From: Tetrapyrgos nigripes | Lineage: Eukaryota; Basidiomycota; Agaricomycetes; Agaricales; Campanellaceae | Direction: 5' to 3' | DNA length: 64,000 nt | NCBI GenBank assembly: GCA_013368315.1 | Contig: JAACJM010000221.1 | Span: forward strand, 62,001 to 126,000 | In this document: piece by piece, positions 45,436-55,720 of the stretch | How the letters are laid out: each line of letters begins with the position of its first letter | Position numbering within the stretch: the first letter of the stretch is position 1 | The notes under the pieces: generated by a model | Database searches by the model: none | The model's input: the letters and a program-made list of their open reading frames with translations, nothing else | What the model was told of the DNA's origin: nothing | Translations under genes and position numbers: made by a program

Positions 45436-46824
45436 AGATGGTCAAGAGTTCTGGCTCTATTCAGTATGTACCCCTAAACTTAGGTACCTGTGGCACATGC
45501 ATATGGCTGCCTTATGAAATTCTTTGACTAGGTAGATAGATGTTATTAAATACCCAGAACATGAATATGATGTTATGATTGCTATATATCCAAATTCCAA
45601 GACTCAATTCCTGATTTATTCTCAAAAAAGCGAAAATAGCCCTGATTTTGACCTTCATTGGGCATATGCATATGCATTGTCTATTTTGTTGGGATTATAG
45701 AGGTTGATCCATCATTCTATACTATAATGCTGTGATTATGTGAACTTTGGTGATCCTTGCTCAACGGCATGCATAGATATAGCCTTAAGTGCTAGATGTC
45801 CAATGATTTGGAACTTAGTTTGACTTTAAGCTTCCTGGTATACATGAAACATCTCCTAGAGAATTTGGGTCTCATTGTCTTCTAAATGATGCCAAATGAT
45901 GGAATACAAAGTATGGATGTCTGTGATAACCATTGGACTGAGATATGCATATGTATGTGGTCTAAAAGTGTACTAATTTCGCTTTTGTGTGAATAAATCA
46001 AGAATGGAGCCTTGTATCCTGAAGATATTGCATTTCTGATCTCATATTCATGTTCGAGCACGAAGGGTACATCCTTCCACCTATAAAAACAAATTTATAG
46101 ACGATGTATTTTCAGGTGCCACATGGACCTAAGGTTACGCATGTATACCTGTGGCACTTGCAAACACCTACTTAAAAATGTGTGTAGGACTGCATATAAA
46201 TATCAATACATGCCATGAACAGTAATATGAAGTCAGCACTGTGATATTCTCAGGATCTCTGACCCAATTCTTAATTGATTCTCAAAAAAGCGAAAATAAT
46301 GCCTTTTTGAACTACATCTATATGCATATCTCATTCCAGTGATTATCCCAGACATTCACACTTTGTATTCCATCATTTGGCATCATGTAGAAGACAATGA
46401 GCCACCCAAATTCTCTAGGACATGTTTCATGTATACCAGGAAGCTTAAAGTCAAACTAAGTTCCATATCATTGGACATCTAGCACCTAAGGCTATATCTA
46501 TGCATGTCATTGAGCAAGGATCACCAAAGTTCACATAATCAAAGTATTGTAGTATAGAATGATGGATCAACCTCTATAATCCCAACAAAATAGACACTGC
46601 ATATGCATATGCCCAATGAAGGTCAAAATCAGGGCTATTTTCGCTTTTTTGAGTCTTGGAATTTGGACATATAGCAATTATAACATCTTATTCATGTTCT
46701 GGATATTGAATAACATCTATCTACCTAGTCAAAGAATTTTATAAGGCAGCCATATGCATGTGCCACAGGTACCTATGTAAGTTTAGGGGTACCTACTGAA
46801 TAGAGCCAGAACTCTTGACCATCT
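45436..46824. mobile_element. Foldback-type element with arms of about 500 bp
   Basis: The left arm (45436 to about 45953) and right arm (about 46320-46824) are inverted copies of each other, roughly 90 percent alike by eye. For example, AGATGGTCAAGAGTTCTGGC on the left pairs with the complement at 46805-46824. A loop of about 370 bp separates them. Within it TTCTCAAAAAAGCGAAAATA is repeated in the same orientation as at about 45622. No ORF is present. The right end abuts family-A protease sequence at 46828. No target duplication was found. Confidence 0.8.
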
Positions 46825-46827
46825 CTT

Positions 46828-49266
46828 TGCAACCCCCTAGATGTCTACAACATTAATGGGACCCTTAACTGAGCAGGGCATATAGATCAATTCTGCTGAC
46901 TAGCTATGACAGCAGATGGACAGGAGGCATGGCTAGATTTTCTGGTCACGGACTTAGGTGGAGAAGACGTCATTCTGGGCCTCCCCTGGTTGTGTAAAAT
47001 GAACCCACAGATTGACTGGACAAGTGGCCAATTGCAAATTCCTACAGCACCGCCCCCATCAGTAGAAGAAGTCCCTGATCAAGATCAGTTTGTCACTACC
47101 AATCTTGGACCAACTCCAAAAGGAAACACCATCCTAGAAGGTGCAGGTTCTGAATCTACCCCGTCGGTTCCTCAGGGAACACATGCACCCACAGACCAAC
47201 CCCCAGACCCAGCAATGGAGAAGGAGGAGGAGGAACCACAAGTCTATCATATTCAGGCTAATCGGGCAACAAGGCATGCCTGGAAGAAAGCAGGGATCCT
47301 TGCTGACACTGGAGAAGAGGTCTGGTGTGCTGCGGGATTCACTTATTCACAACAGCTGGCTGAAGAGGCAAACTGAACAAAACCGAAACAGTCATTCGAA
47401 GAGATAGTCCCTCCTGCATATAGGGATTACTCTCAGGTCTTCTCCGAAGCTGAGTCAGAACGGCTCCCTGCATACAAACCATGGGACCATGCTATTGAAC
47501 TGGTACCTGGAGCACCTGCCACCCTACATACCAAGATCTACCCAATGTCTATCAATGAACAGCAGGAGCTCGATCAATTCCTCAATGAAAACGTCTGCAA
47601 AGGTTATATCTGACTCTCCAAATCCCCTCTATCCTCTCCAGTCTTCTTTGTAAAGAAGAAAGACAGGAAACTTCGGTTTGTCCAGGATTACTGACACCTA
47701 AACGAGTATACCATTAAGAACTGCTACCCTCTTCCCCTTGTCGCTGAGATAGTCAGCCGTATTCAAGGGGCCGAGTACTTCACCAAGTTTGATGTACGTT
47801 GGGGATATAACAATGTCCAGATCAAACAAGGAGACAAGTGGAAGGCAGCATTTGCAACCAACCGAGGACTTTTTGAACCTACTGTCATGTTCTTTGGGTT
47901 GACGAACTCTCCTGCTACTTTCCAGGGCCTTATGAACTCCATCTTCTCAGACCTGATTGCAGCAGGAAAAGTAGCAGTTTATCTGGATGACATTCTGATT
48001 TTCAGTGGAACCCTGGAAGAGCATCAGGGGGTGGTTCAAGAAGTACTAGTGAGGCTAAAGAAGAATGATCTGTATCTGAGGCCAGAGAAATGTGAGTTTG
48101 AATGGGAAGAGATAGAATATCTCAGGTTGATTATCTGGGAAGGGCAAGTCCACATGGACCCTGTGAAGGTAGCAGCAGTACGGCACTGGCCAGTTCCCTG
48201 CAATGTCCAAGACGTTCGGGCATTCCTGGGTTTCGCGAATTTCTACCGACGATTCATAGAGAACTTCGCTAAAACTGCTCGACCTCTGAACGACCTTACA
48301 TGTAAGGACATCTCGTTTCACTGGGGAACTCACCAACAGGAAGCCTTTGACTCCCTTCAAACAGCCTTCACATCTGGTCACTGGACCGCCCTACCCGTGT
48401 CGAAGTAGATGCTTCTGGCTTTGGAATGGGTGGAGCCCTAATGCAGATGCTAGAAGACGGTCTCTGGCACCCAGTAGCATTCCGTTCAGCGCTATGCAGT
48501 CAGCCGAACGAAATTATGAAATCTATGACTGAGAAATGTTGGCCATAATTGAAGTGCTGAAGGACTGGCGGAGTTACCTGGAAGGACTACCACAGCCCTT
48601 TGAGATCATCACAGACCACTCCAATCTGGAGTTCTGGCGAACAGCACAGGACATTAGCCGATGACAAGCGAGGTGGGCCCTCTGGCTATCACGCTTTGAC
48701 TTCCGGCTAGTCCATCGCCCAGGCAAAGCAAATACCCAAGCAGATGCTTTCTCCTGCCTTCCCTCCCACCAAGTAACTGACTGAGAGGACAATTTGGAGA
48801 CCACAGTGCTCAGACCAGAGCACTTCGTAAAGCTCGCTGCTGCTACGCTAGTCAATCCCCTAGAGGAGTGGATTCGTCAGGCACTGGGAAGAGAAGTGGA
48901 GGTGTTAAAAGGACCGGAGCAATTGAAGAAGGATCAGTTACAGCGACTTGCCAATGGTCTACCCAAATGGGAAGAGGATAATGGATTGGTATACCACAAG
49001 GGGCGAGTCTATGTTCCTCCGGATGAAGAGCTGTGGAAGGCAATAGTAGAACAGTGTCATGACGAGCCATCAGCAGGACACCCAGGGCTACATGGGACAC
49101 TAGACTTGGTAACCTCACACTTCTGGTGGCCCACCATTTGCTCTTTTGTGGAGAAGTATGTCGAGGGGTGTGACAAGTGTGCCAGGAAGAAGTTACAACG
49201 TCACCCACGAGCAGTAATCCAACCTCTGGACGTACCCTGAGGACTCTGGGAGGAGGTCAGGGTAGA
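46828..49266 (+). pseudogene. Family-A pol, left part of outer element X2
   Basis: A decayed pol runs from the protease (DVYNINGTLN, LDFLVTDLGGEDVILGLPW) through the linker and RT (FTKFDVRWGYNNVQIKQGD, VAVYLDDILIFS at about 47978-48010). RNase H (about 48395-48540) and integrase HHCC (QCHDEPSAGHPGLHG, VEGCDKCARKK, to 49240) follow. TGA stops occur at about 47375, 47610, 47692, 48530 and 48662. The sequence is cut at 49266 by the complete A element and resumes at 55721. No 5' LTR or gag of X2 is present. The foldback element abuts its left end. Confidence 0.88.
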
Positions 49267-49700
49267 TGTCATGACGTCTATATTTGGTACTATTTATTTC
49301 TTCTTATCTCCGTATCCTCGGACCTTTACACCATTTGACTCTTGTTCCACATGCTATGCACCAGACCTTTCATTTCTCCGATACAGCTTCGATACAGCTT
49401 CTTGACAGCTTCCTTTACAGCTTCCTTTACAGCTTTACTTTTACATATATAAACCCCGCCCTGACACCTGGTTCCCCATCTTGACCTCTTCGTTGTTGGG
49501 ACCAGGTGTGTATTCCCCTTTTCATTACTTCTTTCACTTTTACTGATGGGCACTGTAGTTCCAGTACTTACTGCTGTCTGTTAGGTATTTAATACATTCT
49601 TCGTCGTTGGGACCAGTTCCAGTACTTACTGCTGTCTGTTAGTCGAGTTGAGCCCGTAGCTCCTCGTTATCGCTATCTAAGCGCTTGCCTCTTTGTGACA
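49267..49700 (+). repeat. Family-A 5' LTR of the complete element
   Basis: A 434-bp LTR, TGTCATGACG...TTTGTGACA. Upstream of TATATAAA lie repeats of an ACAGCTTCCTTT type (about 49380-49435) whose number varies among copies. CAGTACTTACTGCTGTCTG occurs twice in the downstream half. Confidence 0.95.
49446..49487 (+). promoter_or_regulatory. Family-A LTR TATA box and inferred transcript start
   Basis: TATATAAA at 49446-49453 is followed 32 nt downstream by ATCTTGACCT (49478-49487). This 10-mer is the exact complement of the PBS at 49703-49712, which marks the probable RNA 5' end. The start site is inferred from spacing and complementarity. Confidence 0.7.
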
Positions 49701-49702
49701 TT

Positions 49703-49712
49703 AGGTCAAGAT
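49703..49712 (+). other. Family-A primer-binding site, self-priming type
   Basis: AGGTCAAGAT begins 2 nt after the 5' LTR. It is perfectly complementary over 10 nt to ATCTTGACCT in the LTR. I see no strong resemblance to a tRNA 3' end with its usual TGG start. Confidence 0.75.
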
Positions 49713-49768
49713 CCCTTACTGCACCGGTGGCCTCCATATAGGTTGCCCTTGCAGGTACTACTGCCACC

Positions 49769-51463
49769 ACGTCTGGACGATACGCTGCACCATCCTCAGT
49801 CTCTGATTCATCTGTCTCTGCATCTCCCCCACCGCCTCCAATGCCATTGCTCTGTGTAGAGTGGCTACACGGTCTTGACTTAACAGATCAGAAGCACGTC
49901 AGCTTTGATATCGACAGCTACCTTGAAAACGGAGAAGAACTCTACAACAACTGCCAGCAACAGCCTTGTCCCCATGCTCATCAATCCATCCCCCAGGTCC
50001 GCTACTACTCCTGGGAAGGAGAACACAGTATAATCCTACCCAGCAATCCAGCCCTACTCTGCTCCCACTTCCTACACCTTGCCTTCAGTCACCTGCCATT
50101 CTTCGGTCCTGTTTCTAGTACTTCCACTGTTCCATCACCAGACATCACTCACACCCCACTACCGCTATCCGCTCCACCTTCTGCCATACCAACAGCCCGT
50201 CCCAGTCCTACACTCATACCCAATCCATCCCCTCTTCCCGTGTCACCAGCCCCACTCAGTCCCATTGCTTTCCCAATCACTGACATCGACATGTCCTCCG
50301 CCGCCCTTGAAAACCTCCTCCAGGCTCTGGTCAACAACCAGAACCAGCTGCAGCAGGCAATCACCAATTTGGTCAATAGACCTACCCATGAATCCACAGA
50401 CAAAACTGCCAAACCGGCCCCATTCAAAGGCGAACCAGCCAAACTCGACTCATTCCTATCTCTCTTCATTCTCTGGGCTGGAGAACAAAAGCGGCTCAAA
50501 CTTGACAGTGGGAAACTCGATCCACGGAAGTGCATTGCAGAAGCACTCCTTATGATGGAAGGACCTGCTGCAGAATGGGCCGCAGAGTATGCTCGTCATA
50601 TCAGCAGAGTCCGAGCAGATGAAGCTGGAGCAGTCTTCCCCTGGGAAGGGAACTGGGACAACTTCACCCACGCACTAAAAGTTCAGTTCAGGGTAGCAAA
50701 CGAGCAGCAGTTGGCCAAGAACAAACTCGAGGTGTTGAAACAGGGAGATAAAACAGTCGCGGAGTTCTCTCAGATTTTCGAGATGTGGGCAGAGAAGACT
50801 GGGTTCTCGGATCAGGACCTCCAGTACAAGTTCCGAAAGCGCCTTCATAAGGACCTGTTGTTCCCATTAGCAAATGTGGAGCTAGAACAGAAGGAGGCCC
50901 CTAAAAACCTAGATGAGCTGATCAACCGAGCACTTCATGTGGAACAGACCCTAGCAGAGTTTGTAGGAAAACCAGTCACTGGCCCTACCCCATCCCTCTC
51001 CAGATTCCCCTCTGCGCGAGACCCTAACGCCATGGACATTGACGCCTCCGGTACTGAGCGTCCCCAGGGTAACGGACGCACCTTCATGGACTACCAGAAG
51101 GCGATGCAGGGGCGCTGCTACAGCTGCAGTTCCAAGGATCACATGAAACGAGATGGGAACCACAGATGTGACAAGTGTGACTACTGTGAGAGGATGGGTC
51201 ATCGCTCTTCCGTCTGTCAGGACCGATACATGGGTCAACCCAGAGGAGGGGGTCGAAGTAGACAACGTGTGGCTGCCACTATTAGTGATACCTTTAGTCT
51301 TTTCCCCGATGATCCACCCTCTCCTACCCCTGCCACTGCCCCCACTGCTACTGTTGCTGCTTCCTCATCCACTGAATCGCTGTCTACGCTCTCTGCCTTG
51401 CAACAATCTATCGCCGATCAAACTGCCTTACTCCATAACATCGCTAACCAACAGGGTTTTTGA
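49769..51463 (+). CDS. Family-A Gag (near-intact)
   Basis: Capsid/nucleocapsid polyprotein with no internal stop. The probable ancestral start at 49769 is ACG here but ATG in A-copy 2 at 3737, so the first usable ATG is 49841, giving 540 residues. Regions in order are a Ser/Pro-rich N-terminus, a retrotransposon Gag core (about residues 200-380, WDNFTHALKVQFRVANEQQ, FSQIFEMWAEKTGFSDQDL), a proline-rich linker, a CxxC-type first knuckle (CYSCSSKDHMKRDG), and a canonical second CCHC knuckle (CDYCERMGHRSSVC). A Ser/Thr/Ala-rich C-terminus follows. It ends 4 nt into the protease frame (ATGA overlap at 51460-51463), which suggests reinitiation or frameshifting to express pol. Confidence 0.93.
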   Translation, partial: TSGRYAAPSSVSDSSVSASPPPPPMPLLCVEWLHGLDLTDQKHVSFDIDSYLENGEELYNNCQQQPCPHAHQSIPQVRYYSWEGEHSIILPSNPALLCSHFLHLAFSHLPFFGPVSSTSTVPSPDITHTPLPLSAPPSAIPTARPSPTLIPNPSPLPVSPAPLSPIAFPITDIDMSSAALENLLQALVNNQNQLQQAITNLVNRPTHESTDKTAKPAPFKGEPAKLDSFLSLFILWAGEQKRLKLDSGKLDPRKCIAEALLMMEGPAAEWAAEYARHISRVRADEAGAVFPWEGNWDNFTHALKVQFRVANEQQLAKNKLEVLKQGDKTVAEFSQIFEMWAEKTGFSDQDLQYKFRKRLHKDLLFPLANVELEQKEAPKNLDELINRALHVEQTLAEFVGKPVTGPTPSLSRFPSARDPNAMDIDASGTERPQGNGRTFMDYQKAMQGRCYSCSSKDHMKRDGNHRCDKCDYCERMGHRSSVCQDRYMGQPRGGGRSRQRVAATISDTFSLFPDDPPSPTPATAPTATVAASSSTESLSTLSALQQSIADQTALLHNIANQQGF

Positions 51464-53577
51464 AACGGGTGTCCGTTCCCGCCACGGCGCGAACACCCCT
51501 GAATACCCATATGCTCTCTTGTTCCTCATACGATTCTATTCCCTCATGTACCATATCCAGTATCCCCGAAATAGAATCTTGTGCTTCTCACTTCCGTATA
51601 CGTGTGAAACTCCGAGGAAGACGAAATGAGGCAGTGGTAGTGGCGATGGTTGACAGTGGAGCTACAGGACTGTTCCTGGGACAGTCATTTGTAAAGTGGC
51701 ACCAGATCCAAACCTATCCCCTCTGTAAACCCCTAGATGTCTACAACATTGATGGGACCCTTAACTGAGCAGGGTGTATAGATCGGTTCTGTCAGCTAGC
51801 CATGACAACAGATGGACAGGAGGCATGGCTAGATTTTCTGGTTATGGACTTAGGCGGAGAAGACGTCATCCTGGGTCTTCCCTGGCTGTGTAAGATAAAC
51901 CCACAGATTGACTGGACAGGCGGCCGGCTGCAAATCCCTATAGCACCGCCCCCATCAGTGGAAGAGATCCCCGATCAGGATCAGTTCGTTGCTATCAATT
52001 TCGGACCAACCTCAAGGGGAAATGTCATCCTGGAAGGCACAGAATCTGAACCAACCCAGTCAATTCCTCAGGGAACACATGCACCCATAGACCAACCCCC
52101 GGATCTGGCAGCAGAAGAGGAGGAGGAGGAACCCCAAGTATATCGTATTCGCGCTAACCGGGCTACGAGGCGCTCCTGGAAGAAAGCAGGGATCCTTGCT
52201 GACACTGGAGAAGAAGTCTGGTGTGCTGCAGGGTTCACTTACTCACAGCAGCTGGCTGAAGAGGCAAACCAGATGAAACTGAAACAGTCGTTTGAGGAGA
52301 TAGTCCCTCCTCAATATCGGGATTATTCTCAGGTCTTCTCCGAAGCTGAGTCGGAATGCCTTCCTGCACACAAACCCTGGGATCATGCTATTGAACTGGT
52401 ACCTGGAGCACCCGCTACCCTACAAACCAAGATCTACCCGATGTCCATCAATGAACAGCAGGAACTCGATCAATTCATTGATGAAAATGTCTGCAAGGGA
52501 TATATCCAGCCCTCCAAATCCCCTCTGTCCTCTCCAGTCTTCTTTGTGAAGAAGAAAGACGGGAAACTTTGGTTTGTTCAGGATTACCGATGCCTAAACG
52601 AGTACACTATTAAGAACCGCTACCCTCTTCCCCTCGTTGCCGACATAGTCAGCCGCCTTCAAGGTGCCAAATACTTCACCAAGTTTGACGTACGTTGGGG
52701 TTACAACAATGTCTGGATCAAACAGGGGGACGAGTGGAAGGCAGCATTTGCAACCAACCGAGGACTCTTCGAACCTACTGTCATGTTCTTCGGACTGACA
52801 AACTCGCCAGCTACTTTCCAGGGCCTCATGAACTCCATCTTCTCAGACTTGATCGCAGCAGGCAAGGTAGCAGTTTATCTGGATGACATCCTGATCTTCA
52901 GTGGGACTCTGGAAGAACACCGAGGAGTGGTTCGGGAAGTGCTAGCCAGGCTGAAAAGGAATGATCTGTATCTGAGGCCAGAGAAATGTGAGTTTGAACA
53001 AGAGGAGATAGAATATCTGGGGCTGATTATCCGGGAAGGGCAAGTTCGCATGGACCCAGTGAAGGTGGCAGCAGTACAGCACTGGCCAGTTCCCTGCAAT
53101 GTCCATGACGTTCGGGCGTTCTTGGGCTTTGCAAATTTCTACCGACGATTCATAGAGAACTTTGCTAAAACTGCTCGGCCTCTGAACGACCTCACTCGTA
53201 AAGACATCTCATTTAATTGGGGAACTCACCAACAGGAAGCCTTTGACTCCCTTCGAACAGCCTTCACGTCTGCACCCATTCTTACACTCTGGTCACCAGA
53301 TCGTCCTACCCGAGTCGAAGTAGACGCTTCAGGCTTCACGACAGGAGGAGCTCTAGTGCAGATGTTGGAAGACGGTCTTTGGCACCCAGTAGCATTCTTT
53401 TCCACATCCATGCAGTCAGCCGAACACAATTACGAAATCTACGACCAAGAGATGCTGGCTATTATCGAGGCACTGAAAGATTGGCGGAGTTATCTGGAAG
53501 GACTACCACAGCCCTTTGAAATTATCACAGATCACTCCAATCTAGAGTTCTGGCGAACAGCACAGGATCTTAGTTGA
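51460..53577 (+). pseudogene. Family-A protease, RT and RNase H
   Basis: The ORF starts in overlap with gag. The retropepsin active site VAMVDSGATGLFLG lies at about 51640-51682. TGA at 51766-51768 interrupts after DGTLN, where copy 2 has CAA. From 51802 a 591-codon frame holds the protease C-terminus (LDFLVMDLGGEDVILGLPW) and a linker. RT follows (FTKFDVRWGYNNVWIKQGD, VMFFGLTNSPATFQGLMN, VYLDDILIFS at about 52876-52905), then RNase H with [28 protein letters not shown] and [14 protein letters not shown] at 53575-53577 replaces the first of two Arg codons. It is otherwise intact and would be functional without the stops. Confidence 0.93.
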
Positions 53578-54600
53578 CGACAAGCAAGATGGGCCCTGTG
53601 GCTATCACGCTTTGACTTTCGACTAATCCATCGCCCAGGCAAAGCGAATACCCAAGCAGATGCCCTCTCTCACCTCTCCTCCCACCAAGTAACGGACCGG
53701 GAAGACAATCTGGAAACCACAGTACTCAAACCAGAACACTTTGTAAGGCTCGCCGCAACTACGCTGGCAAACCCTCTAGAGGAACGAATTCGTCAGGCAC
53801 TGGGAAGAGAAGTGGAGGTGTTAAAAGGACTAGAGCAGTTGAAGAAGGAAGGATTGCAACAACTGGCCAATGGTTTACCCGAATGGGAGGAGGATAATGG
53901 ATTAGTATATCACAAGGGGCGAGTCTATGTCCCCCCAAATGAAGACCTGCGGAGGGCAATAGTAGAACAATGCCATGACGAACCATCAGCAGGACATCCA
54001 GGACTACATGGAACACTCGATTTGGTAACCTCGCACTTCTGGTGGCCCACCATTCGCTCTTTTGTGGAGAAGTACGTGGAGGGATGTGATAAATGTGCCA
54101 GGAAGAAGCTGCAACGTCATCCGTGAGCAGTAATCCAGCCTTTGGACGTATCCTTAGGACTCTGGGAAGAAGTTGGAGTCGACCTCATTACACAGCTACC
54201 ATCCTCACAAGGCTATGACACCATCCTGGTCTGCACTGACCTCTATGGAAAACAAGTCCACACCCTTCCCTGCACCTCTAATATCACTGCTACTGAAGTC
54301 GCCAACCTATACTACCAAGAAATCTTCCGCCGTCATGGCCTCCCACTCTGCTTTGTATCAGATCATGGTCCACAGTTTGCAGCGCAAACCATGCGTTCTT
54401 TGTTGGACCGACTCGGGATCAAGTCAAGCCTTTCCTCAGGCTACCGACCCCAGACGAATGGACAGACAGAATGAGCCAACCAGGAGGTGGAGAAATATCT
54501 GCGCCTCTACACCAACTACAGACAGGATGATTGGGTGGAGCACCTTCCTATGGCTGAGTTTGTTCTGAACTCCCGCACACAGCATGGCACCTTTTGAGGT
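53578..54600 (+). pseudogene. Family-A RNase H tail and integrase
   Basis: In frame with the preceding RT. It carries FRLIHRPGKANTQADALSH, the HHCC zinc region (QCHDEPSAGHPG, VEGCDKCARKKLQRHP) and the catalytic core (GVDLITQLPSSQGYD, FVSDHGPQFAAQT, where the usual DRG is DHG). TGA at 54124-54126 and 54472-54474 both replace Arg. A frameshift follows near 54585 (SRTQHGTF), where about 10 bp present in X2 are missing. Confidence 0.9.
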
Positions 54601-55225
54601 GACTTATGGCTACCTTCCTGTATTCAACATACTGGTAGGCTGGCGCACAGGCATCCCAAACGTAGAAGACCGTCTCGAAATCCTAAGACAGGTTTGAAGA
54701 GATGCAGGATCAGCACTACACCTGGCTAAGCGCTGGATGAAGGAAGGATATGAAAGAGGGAAATGGAAAGGACATCAGTTCAAGGTCGGGGATCATGTCT
54801 GGCTGAGTGCAGAAGACATCGACTTGAAACTTTCAAGTGACAAGTTGGGGGATTGGCAACTGGGACCATACGAGATTGTAGAGAAAATTGGAGATTTGGA
54901 CTATCGGTTAGACCTCCCTGAAACTCTTAATCGCCTGCACCCAGTATTCCATGTCGACAAACTCCACCCCTACAAGGGTAATCCAGTGAACGGACTTTTA
55001 CCTGAGGAACCAGAGCCAGTATACCTCGAGGGGGAGGATGAGCCTGAGTACGAAGTGGACACCCTTCTGGATAGCAGGATACGATGGAGGCGGCTGGAAT
55101 ACCTTGTCAAGTCGAAAGGATACGATGACAGTCACAACTCATGGGAGCCAGTTGCGAATCTCAAAAATGCGAAGTGTAAAATCACAGCATTCCACAAGAA
55201 ACACCCAGAGGCAACAAAGACTTAA
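54601..55225 (+). pseudogene. Family-A integrase C-terminus with chromodomain
   Basis: Open from 54737: EGYERGKWKGHQFKVGDHVW, LGDWQLGPYEIVEKIGDLDY (GPY/F module) and HPVFHVDKLHPY. A chromodomain at about 55045-55190 ([32 protein letters not shown]) ends TAA at 55223. One Trp of the usual VKWKGYD is changed to Ser (VKSKGYD), which removes an aromatic-cage residue. Confidence 0.9.
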
Positions 55226-55248
55226 GGTTCATCAAGGACGATGAAGTG

Positions 55249-55720
55249 TAGGAGGGGGGTAATGTCATGACGTCTATATTTGGTACTATTTATTTCTTCT
55301 TATCTCCGTATCCTTGGACATTTACACCATTTGACTCTTGTTCCACATGCTACGCACCGGACCTTTCATTTCTCCAATACAGCTTCGATACAGCTTCTTG
55401 ACAGCTTCCTTTACAGCTTCCTTTACAGCTTTCTTTACAGCTTTCTTTACAGCTTTACTTTTACATATATAAACCCCGCCCTGACACCTGGTTCCCCATC
55501 TTGACCTCTTCGTTGTTGGGACCAGGTGTGTATTCCCCTTTTCATTACTTCTTTCACCTTTACTGATGGGCACTGTAGTTCCAGTACTTACTGCTGTCTG
55601 TTAGGTATTTAATACATTCTTCGTCGTTGGGACCAGTTCCAGTACTTACTGCTGTCTGTGAGTCGAGTCGAGCCCGTAGCTCCTCGTTATCGCTATCTAA
55701 GCGCTCGCCTCTTTGAGACA
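55249..55720 (+). repeat. Family-A PPT and 3' LTR of the complete element
   Basis: The polypurine tract AGGAGGGGGGTAA ends at 55262. The LTR at 55263-55720 is 458 bp and contains two more CTTTCTTTACAG units than the 5' LTR. It ends TTTGAGACA against TTTGTGACA. It is followed directly by TSD GTAGA. Confidence 0.94.

Larger units (their letters stand above)
49267..55720 (+). mobile_element. Family-A Ty3/gypsy chromovirus, complete
   Basis: A 6,454-bp element with perfect TSD GTAGA at 49262-49266 and 55721-55725, inserted in the integrase gene of an older family-A copy. It has a 5' LTR 49267-49700, PBS 49703-49712, gag 49841-51463, pol 51460-55225 (four in-frame TGA, one frameshift), PPT 55249-55262 and 3' LTR 55263-55720. 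The LTRs differ in length by 24 bp, equal to two extra 12-bp promoter repeats in the 3' LTR, so the insertion seems young. It is the best reference copy in the window. Confidence 0.95.
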
